Shown here piece after piece: positions 55,790 through 64,000 of a stretch of 64,000 nt of DNA. Origin of the DNA: Tubiluchus corallicola (Eukaryota > Priapulida > Priapulimorpha > Priapulimorphida > Tubiluchidae). The position numbers were made by a program, and so were the translations under genes. Location: positions 1 to 64,000 of the forward strand of contig JAQGDQ010000812.1 of the NCBI GenBank assembly GCA_030141605.1, written 5' to 3'. Under the pieces are notes generated by a model. The model did no database searches and was not told the origin of the DNA. It worked only from the letters and a program-made list of their open reading frames with translations. The stretch's first letter is position 1; each line of letters starts with the position of its first letter.

Positions 55790-58700
55790 TGTTGCGAAAA
55801 TTGCACAATTCAGACTTGATAGGACTTTGCAAATTTGGAACATCTTGAAGTAATGTGTCATTTGTACCCCTTTATTTTGCTGTTGCTTTGCCTAGTGCCC
55901 GTCCTTAAGCCTAAAACACCTAAGAAGTTCAACCAAAAATTGTGAAAGTACTCAAATGAAGTTACCTTAAGTGTTCTTGCTGTGATGTTAGTAGATCTGG
56001 TGTTTGTATTTCAATTAAATCACCCCAGAATCCACAAACTGTGTTCTTTTTTGGCACTCAGTGTCAATTCATTTCAGGCAATGCTAAGGTAAGCCACATG
56101 AAATTCTTAGTTATTTAAGTGCCGAAATCAGCTCCCACAGGGTGCCATATTAACAGTTAAAACAAAATACAACGTTTCCTATCTTTCACTCTTTCATTAA
56201 ATATCCAGACCACGCACAATCTACTAAACTGATGAAACTTTTTTGGTCAGGTGCAGTGGCTAACATGCTGCTTTTACTAATGTCATTACAGTACTGTGTT
56301 GTTATATTATGTGATCACTATATTGTCAATAAAAGTTATTGTTCAAATCTGCTTCGAATTTTCAGAAGTGACGAGCCTGAGGTTCCTTTTTCATCACCGT
56401 ATAAATATTGCATTTAAAAAGAAAAGCAAAGTTGTGATCTCAATGGACATATTCAACATAGATTAATGACAGAAAAGTGAAAGTTAAAGGCATATTGTTA
56501 GCGTTTTCATCTCAGTATTAGCAAAATCTAGGGTTTACTATTGTTACAATAAAAGAAGACTATCTTGTTTTGCAGCTATTTTGAATAAATATTAATTGTT
56601 ACAACTAATTTAACAAATGCTTAGAAACTCGACAATGTCTTTAAAAACGAAGAGCAGTGTTAGTCGGTTAAGTTTCATTGCTAAACAATTCTACCAATTC
56701 AGAACCAGCAATCTTCTGGCGTCTTGATATGTTACTCTAACGGTGTGACTACCTGCTGACTGCCGAGACAGTCTACCTAGTTCAGAGTACAGTGTTTGTT
56801 TAAGTTTGTACAGAATGTGTTCTTGTAAGATAAACGAGAAAAAAATCCCCACTTTTTTGCATTTAGTGGAGAAGGTTTTAAACTCCAGACAAGAATTGCA
56901 GTGCCTGTTTTAAAACACTTAGAACTATCAGGTGGTGGGTTCTTATGGTTTATAGTCGCCTGTCAACTAATAAAACATCTACTGGGCAATACTTGTTGCA
57001 GCATTGTATGTTGTAGTAGGTCACATACTCAGTAACTGTATTGTATGAATTGAGAGATTTGTCAGCACTAAGCCATGCCTCCCTGGCTTTGCCTTACAAA
57101 TTCTTGCAGGCTGATAGCTGCTACTGTTGCAGAATAATAAATATACAGGAAAAAACACGAAAAATTAGTGGACGTTTTATAACAATTTGTCACTTAATTC
57201 AGAAAATGCATCACTGTTAGACTACAAGGAATAACAGTTCTTAATAATTTCGATTAAGGATATGTGCATGATATTAAATTTTATGTAAAAGATTAAGCGT
57301 TGTTACATGATGACCAGAATGTTAGTCTTCAATGAAAAAAGTCTATTACTGTGTCTTGAGATCAAAATTAAGTATGAAAATTAACACTTTGTTGTGCAAT
57401 CTGAATTCTTTAGCAATGAAAATCTTGTTTGGTAAAAAAAAACCCTGAATCTTAGCTACTGAGAAAGCTGTCTTTGCTATATATCTATTTACAGGTGCAA
57501 AAATACAAATAAAAAGACTCGTGTAAGTACTAACATTCGATTTTAAGCAACCTAAACTACCCAGGCAAAATTCTATGAATAGAGTAATAGTAACTAAGAA
57601 GGCCTACTATCAACTTTAATAAATATCATTTTGCTCTGTAAAATAGCATCTGACAACCTCCTCCTGTGCATGTATAGTGCTGAAGTTGATATATTATATT
57701 CGTACATTATAGAACAACATTAAGTTCACATTTCAAAAAAACAGAAAGCTAACTTTTAACAGACAGCGTGATTTTAAAAGGTTCAGTTTTTCATGATGTC
57801 GTCCTCGTGTTTAATCCATGGCAACATTTGTCTGTCCTTTTTGTCTACATAGAAATAGTTAAATCATATACACACACACTTTCGCAGTACATTACATTTC
57901 GTATGTTTTATCCTGCATGCGCGGAGCAGCTAGCTAGTTGAGCCATTGTGTCTGTGAGATGGATGCCCGCTGGTTGTTGATTGACGTTTCGCGGAATCGC
58001 GATCCCTGTATTATCCCGAACAGAGGTTTTTCCTATCCAAGTACTTCTACTAGTTTTTCTGTTCTGATAGCATTTAGTTTGTTGTCAACAGGCTAATTAA
58101 AGCTGTTTGATTAAAACACCAGTTACGCACAATACTTAATTAAAATCCAACTACGAAAACATGTGCAACTATGCTTGGTGACTTTGTGAGGGTGACGGAA
58201 TACATTCAAAGTCACAGTATTTTAGATCCAAAAACAATTCTTAAGCAAATCTTGTCGCTCGCGTAATGTCTTACAATTAGAGCATCTTTCCTGAAGTCAG
58301 TAGTTACCCAAAGCTTTATCAGACAAAAACCTGTTTTAAATGGGTCAACAAACCACACATACATATTTGAATTGGTTTTATAGTGGCTCAAGTAATACAC
58401 TATAAGCAAAGATTGTTGTGTGACTTTACTGTGTAAACACTGAAAACTTGCGTTCTCGAATGCTTGATTAAGGGTTGCTTTTACTCGTAAGGTACGTAGA
58501 CACCACGCGCGTACGCCGCATAACGCCGTACCGCTTGTTATTGTACAGTGGACATTTAGTACAGCACTTAAATTTTGTCACATTTGGTGAAGGTTGTGCC
58601 GGACTGATTTATACAGGTGGACGTTGTGAAGTTACTTTGCGAAGCTCTTTCACGATGTATATATATATGGACTTGTTCCTTAGGTATACTATACTGTACA

Positions 58701-60774
58701 TTTAACATTTTTATACAGCATGTCCGCATGAAACTACTATAAAAACTAGCTATACAAGCAGTGATTAGACAGCATTATTTTACGTGAATTACGAATTTTT
58801 GTAACTTTGTTATATAAATATTGTTTAATCAGTTTAGTGGTGATACGCGTGAGTGAGTTTTGAATGTTTCGTCTGTTTTTCACTTGAAGGCGAATGGTAA
58901 AATTTTGCAACACGCAAAAAAATCTTTTTTTGTTGCAATAATTCTGCTATTTAGCGAGTTGCGAACGTGCTCTCTTCATTTTCGAATTACGAATATGATT
59001 TGCAGTCTATGGGTGATTAACGTGACAGTCATGTACTACACTGACAGTTGAAACTTCCCTTCAACTTAAAATTTCCGCTGTCCATTTCCCGTGCATGTTA
59101 TTTTCATTCCAACTCCTCGACAGCACAATAATATGTCTGTTTAACACACAAGATCATTTTCGCGTTAGTGTTCTGTTGATCAATATGCAATGACTGTAAA
59201 ATTAACCTGTTGGCCCATTAATAGCACATGAGATTCATTTAACGTCTCGAAAAGTGAAAAAAGGTAAGTGCAAAATTACCAAATTAAATTTTTTTATTTA
59301 CCTATAAGTAGTACATTTCACGAGCTTAGGTTTTCTTGGATGAAACTAGTGGCGTAGCTAGCCCCAGGAGGCCCATAGGAAAGGGATAAAATTCATCCTA
59401 CACTGGCTGATCAATACAATCCTGCTCTGTGCGTTTTACTGCTATAATGGCAAATGTGGTTATTTAATCTAATCAACACAATAAAGCCAGGCAGGTAGGG
59501 TAACAAATTTTGGGGTAAAAGGATTAAGCCTACAATAATGGAGAGTTTGGCACGATAATGGTTGTAGACATTTTCATGAAACATAATTGATGAACCACTG
59601 GTCATAAAAAGTAAGGTCATTTTTAGTCCAGACAGTTGGAGTTTTGTCCAGACAAAGATAAAATAATGCTTCAACTATATGCTTAATTAATTCAAAAAAA
59701 ATTATGACAGATTAAGTTTAACTAGGTCACCTATAAATATGAAAATGCAACAACATGGCTTCAGTGAGAAAGACGACTGAAATGCATCAGATGAGCATCA
59801 GGAAGTGATGACACCAAGGTCATAATAGATTATAGAAGTCAAGTGTCATTAGAATGTCAAAATAAAAAAAATGCAAAAGTAAAGCAGCAATCTGTAGCGA
59901 TGAGATGACAGGCTTATGCTCAGTCTGTTGAGTGATTAAGTCCCCTTGAAGGAATTAAGGCACATGCACAACAATGCAGCATTTTTGCATAAAATTTGGT
60001 GTTAAGGTCATTTCTTTATAATGTAATGTGTTTGCTGTGATGTACAGTCTTAACTTTGCAGGTATTAATATAATACAAAAAATAAATATCAGGGCCCATT
60101 TGCACAAAGTCGTCACTAAGTTAACGGCATCATCATTAATAGTTTATGAATGTAATAACAATGTTGCTAACTTAGTGATAATTTTGTGACACCGGCCGAG
60201 GGTAATTTGGCCTAACTTATAGGTTACGGTGGCAGTTAAAGACTACTAAAGGTGTACACAACAGTAATATTTAACTGCTGGGATGCCAGTAAATTGGCAG
60301 TGACCGCATCTAGCTTACTTGATTGATGGCATTAGAAGTAAGTCACACAGAGAATATGGAAATGACAGGCTCGTTCTGTTAACTGTTTGATGCCATCATG
60401 CCATAAAGCATAATGTGACACTTATTGTATAGCTTATTTTGCAGACCTAAATGTACTATTCTTCTTTCTGTGTGGCATATATCATTGGAATATCCCGTAC
60501 AGTTAGGTAGTAACATAATGCAGAAGGCCCCATATCAATTTTAAGGTCATCAGAAAGTCATCATTCATAACATTCAGAGTAGGATAGGACAAAACTCTAG
60601 CTCGTTGTTGCAATAAGTGAGCAGGCTTTTTCCGTGGACTAAATACAGAAAAGCATTGTTACAAATTGTTGCAAATTATCTGCATATTGCTCAAAGTCAT
60701 TGGTGGTTCTTGTTTTTTATTGTGTATCTACATAAATTCACTATTTACTAAACCTAACTGTTGATGTTTTACAG
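55790..60774. other. Intergenic region upstream of the myosin gene; no gene seen
   Basis: AT-rich with short open frames only. A GC- and CpG-richer patch at about 57910-58030 and another at about 58490-58530 could be promoter-linked. A possible 5' untranslated donor (AAAAAAGGTAAGTGC, about 59258-59272) fits an upstream exon of the myosin gene. 60092-60198 is a short inverted-repeat element. A GTGGCGTAGCTAGCC word at about 59350 resembles transposon ends, but I found no partner. Confidence 0.4.
60092..60198. repeat. Short inverted-repeat element (~32-base arms)
   Basis: The left arm is GGCCCATTTGCACAAAGTCG with TCACTAAGTTA. The right arm, read on the other strand, is GGCCGGTGTCACAAAATTAT with CACTAAGTTA. 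About 100 bases in total and non-coding. A MITE-like origin is inferred. Confidence 0.6.
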
Positions 60775-60999
60775 TTCTGTTATGACTTGAAGAGAGATGT
60801 CTGTCCAATAAGACAAGTACAGCTGAAGGATTAGTCCACCCAAAAAGACAACTTTAGACAATTAAGAGTTGTCAAAAGAGGGTCTAATTTTTTGCTACCT
60901 TTATAGGAAGCTTTCATCTTATTACTCTGAATTATGCCAAATATAGTGATTGTGCTCTAGCATCTATACTGGACAATTGCTGCTATTGTATAGAACATC

Positions 61000-63900
61000 A
61001 TGATGGCATCCACACCTGGTAAATGATTTTGATTAACTTCTTATTCCTGTTACTTATAGCTTAGGATGCATCCAGAGTTCGAATACATGGATTGCCTTTT
61101 AACTTTCATTTATCAAATATCTGTTGAAGTATGCAAATTAATGTTGTTATTTTGGTACTTTTTGTTTATACAAGATAAATTCCTTGTATGTTTTCAACCA
61201 ATATGATTGGATACTTTCTTGCAGTGTGTCATTGATTTATTATACACATTATTCATTTACAGATTTCATGTCTCATTACTCAAGTTCATTTGCACAGGCC
61301 TCCAATAATTTCTTTGGTTTTCATATTTGTCTTATCGGCTATGTCAGTCATAGTTCCTTGCCTTAACCTTAATATTAAAAACTAATATAATAAATCAGAG
61401 CAATGAATTAATTGCAGCACCATCTGCAAAGGATGGAGTGCCAGATATGACGGTCCTCAGCAATATTGATGATTCTGCAATTAATCTCAATCTGAAAGTC
61501 AGATATGAAAGAGACAGCATCTATGTATCTTTGAAGAGAAAAAATTGTTTTTATGTCAAGCATTGTTGGTCATAATCTTGAAAAGAAATTAATTTGAGTA
61601 ATTACAATACAGAGTATAAAAACTGTCCTGTTGTATCTTAAGACCCTCACCATAAAATAATAAACATGTTTTGACCATAGCAGTGTAATACTGATTCCTG
61701 TATTGGGGGTTAAAGTTGATGGCTTGTTAGAGAAACAAATACCTCCACTTTTGTACATGTAGCCAAATTATTATTTGTGTATGCTTGTTTTTGTATGCTT
61801 TTCACTGTACATAGAAAGAATTGAGATAGTTTTTTCATATATTTTGCTGTTTCTAAATGTTTTGTGTGATACTTTCCTTAACAAATTCTTAATAGACGTA
61901 TATTGGAACAATTTTGGCAGCTGTAAACCCATATCGCGATCTAGGGATCTATGAACCGGTATGTAAATTTGTAAATGATGAATGTACAACATGTCGATGA
62001 TTTAATTTTTCCTTGAGACTCATTTTTGATTTGAGTGTTCTCTGTTTTAGGTTGAAATTTTTTTCTTTTACCTTCTTTATTGTCCACTATGGTTAACAAT
62101 GATCAATTAATCCTTACTAATTAATGAATATATAGTTTTATAGTTATTGTACCTGTAGCTACTAAAATGCTTTTTACTGAGTAGTACAAGCTTTAGCAAT
62201 TGCTTAAGTACTTCTTGAACAACAAATCTACAATGAGTTTTAAATCTGCCTGTCCTAAATCTACTATGCCTGTATCTCCCTATCCTACATCTGTCTTTTC
62301 TGCCTAATGTTATGCTCCCTGCTTTGTGTATACATTAGTATGGTGGTTATATTAAACTGCTGTAATAGAAATGTTTATTAAACATTAGCACCCATTAATA
62401 CAAATTGTAATCAATTAGGTTTGAACGCCTGCAAGGAATCGAACGTGGATGACGTAACTGCACACTCCAGTTTGATAATTCTTTAATCTATGTTTATGTA
62501 TTTTCAAATTTTTATCATTTCATGTATGGCTCAAGCATAGAGCTGGACTATTGTTGTACCATCATCCATTGTTTGTTTTCACAAACATGACAGCATGTGA
62601 GATATTTTTGATTATTTGAAATCTATCTACCTTTTTGTATTCCTTGTCTGATGTGGCTGTAGAAGCAGCGCTGCAGTTTTTTTAAACAAATATTTCTAGT
62701 CATATATATGTATCCTTTCCTAATAATTTGTGTATTCTTGCACTGATCACGTTAGTTAGGCCACATCAGGAAACCTATTAATTAATTTACATCAGTGAAT
62801 ATAGTATTTGACTTTGTTTTTTAGTGGTTGATCAGTAAGAGCTTTACTAACTGACTTCTCTGATGTACTTCACACACACACACACATAAAGTTATTGAAG
62901 GTTAACTCTTATAACATGAATTAGGATGAGTTAATTTACAATGAATTTCACCCTCAATAAGTTGTTTTCTGTGTCATCTTCAGATGACTTATATAATAGT
63001 TCAGTGATGTTTTTTATAGAATGTCGTTGACAGTTATATTGGGTATAAAATCGGAGAGCTGGTGCCACACATATTTGCCGTGGCAGAGACGGCATATCAA
63101 AATCTCTGCCGTTCCGGAAACAGCCAGTCCTTCATTATTAGTGGAGAAAGCGGTGCAGGAAAGGTAAAAAAGTTATGAAGTAACACATTTTCATATGATA
63201 TTCTACCAGTTAATCAGTCCTCCTTAAGTCTAAAATATAGAATTCCTGCCTTGGTATGTGTAGAGATTTTGCCCTCTAAAGCTTTCATGAAGAAAACCTG
63301 AACGTTTGACTTACAAGCGATACTGTGAATTACACACAAATTAGTAAAGTAATTTTGTTGAGCATGTGGCAGATAATTTTGTGTAGCAAAGGCATGTAAT
63401 GGTACTATAACATTTGCTATGTTTCATTAAGTTGTATTTTTTTGTCTTTTTCAGCAAAATAGTTGTTTTAAGATATTAAAGGAAAAATTTGCCTGAACTT
63501 CCTGAGTTTTTGCAACTGAAAATTTAAGTTGTTATGTTCGATTCCACAAACCATACTAATATATTCTCTGCGTCGAAATTTTCAGACAGAAAATACTAAG
63601 TTCATTCTGCAGTATCTATGTTCTGTGACTGGTGTTGCTTCTTCTTGGGTGGAGCAGCAAATCCTAGAAGCTAACGCCATCTTGGAAGCTTTTGGTGAGT
63701 GTGTTTGTTACTTTGTATGGTTTGAATTGTTATAGTTCTTTTTCCGTCTAAGTAATTTTGTAAATAAATTCTGAGTTGTAAGTTTTTTCCAATTATATTA
63801 TTATGAACAACATTTTCCCAGAAACCTTCAAGAAAAGTGTTTAACAGTTTTAGTATTTAAACAACAACTACTGGTTATAATGTAGTAAATTTTTTATGCA

Positions 63901-64000
63901 TTTATTTAGGAAATGCAAAAACTGTGCGAAATGACAATTCCAGCCGTTTTGGAAAATTCATGCAAGTTTGTTTTGACGGCCAATTTCGGATCAGCGGCTG
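61000..64000 (+). CDS. Unconventional myosin heavy chain, N-terminal part of the motor domain (open at right edge)
   Basis: Exons 61000-61018, 61418-61524, 61896-61958, 63020-63163, 63586-63694 and 63910-64000 (cut by the window). 177 residues are visible and all phases agree. The start is the first ATG of two in tandem (61000), in an exon whose likely acceptor ends at 60774. Motor features: [16 protein letters not shown], purine-binding NPYRDLG (about 53), P-loop GESGAGKT (105-112, split by an intron between Lys and Thr), [17 protein letters not shown] (switch I, about 148-164). It would be an actin-based ATP-driven motor. Only about 20 residues precede the motor core, so the N-terminal SH3-like subdomain of conventional myosins is absent. 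Some residues resemble classes VI and VII, but I do not assign a class. Confidence 0.93.
62871..62886. repeat. (CA)n short microsatellite
   Basis: Eight CA units in the third intron of the myosin gene. Confidence 0.9.

Noticed and set aside
59340-59420. GTGGCGTAGCTAGCC word as the end of a DNA transposon.
   Set aside because: No matching inverted partner was found in the window, so no boundaries can be given.

Overview
This is animal nuclear DNA. The coding parts are split by AT-rich introns with GT-AG borders, and they encode metazoan proteins: a PH-PH-MyTH4-FERM protein, a d4/DPF-type double PHD finger protein, a CUE-domain protein, a C2H2 zinc-finger protein and an unconventional myosin. 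The AT-rich composition, short introns (mostly 0.1-2.5 kb), abundant small inverted-repeat transposons and several decayed non-LTR retrotransposons fit an invertebrate. I cannot name the species or phylum from sequence alone.

Layout: 1-2766 is a non-LTR retrotransposon entering from outside the window. 2826-24807 (+) is a 26-coding-exon PLEKHH1/2-like gene that I rebuilt exon by exon (1,339 residues, every junction in phase). 24808-29031 is 3' UTR and intergenic sequence with one small inverted-repeat element. 29032-41722 (-) is a complete nine-exon DPF-family gene. Its last intron is about 8 kb and holds a ten-finger C2H2 gene on the opposite strand (31212-33491) and a 1.2 kb non-autonomous hAT element. 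42780-48058 is a retrotransposon graveyard: an antisense RT relic, an antisense 3' fragment, and a sense element carrying endonuclease and RT remains with an internal deletion. 48692-51196 (+) is an uninterrupted CUEDC1-like gene. 52542-55789 (+) is a six-exon gene for a 237-residue coiled-coil protein I do not recognise. 55790-60774 has no gene I can support. 61000-64000 (+) is the start of a myosin heavy-chain gene that runs off the window.

Functionally the genes look like an ordinary eukaryotic neighbourhood, not one pathway. Two have cytoskeletal or membrane roles (PLEKHH-like, myosin), two are nuclear (DPF, zinc finger), and one probably links to ubiquitin (CUEDC1-like). I saw no obviously new multi-gene system. 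The most interesting items are the zinc-finger gene nested in the DPF intron, an in-frame cassette exon inside the MyTH4 domain, a GC-AG intron that also carries a small transposon, two hAT elements with readable 8-bp target duplications, the unbroken CUEDC1-like reading frame, and the unassigned coiled-coil gene. Exon borders were read by eye from splice consensus, reading phase and family resemblance. There is no transcript support.
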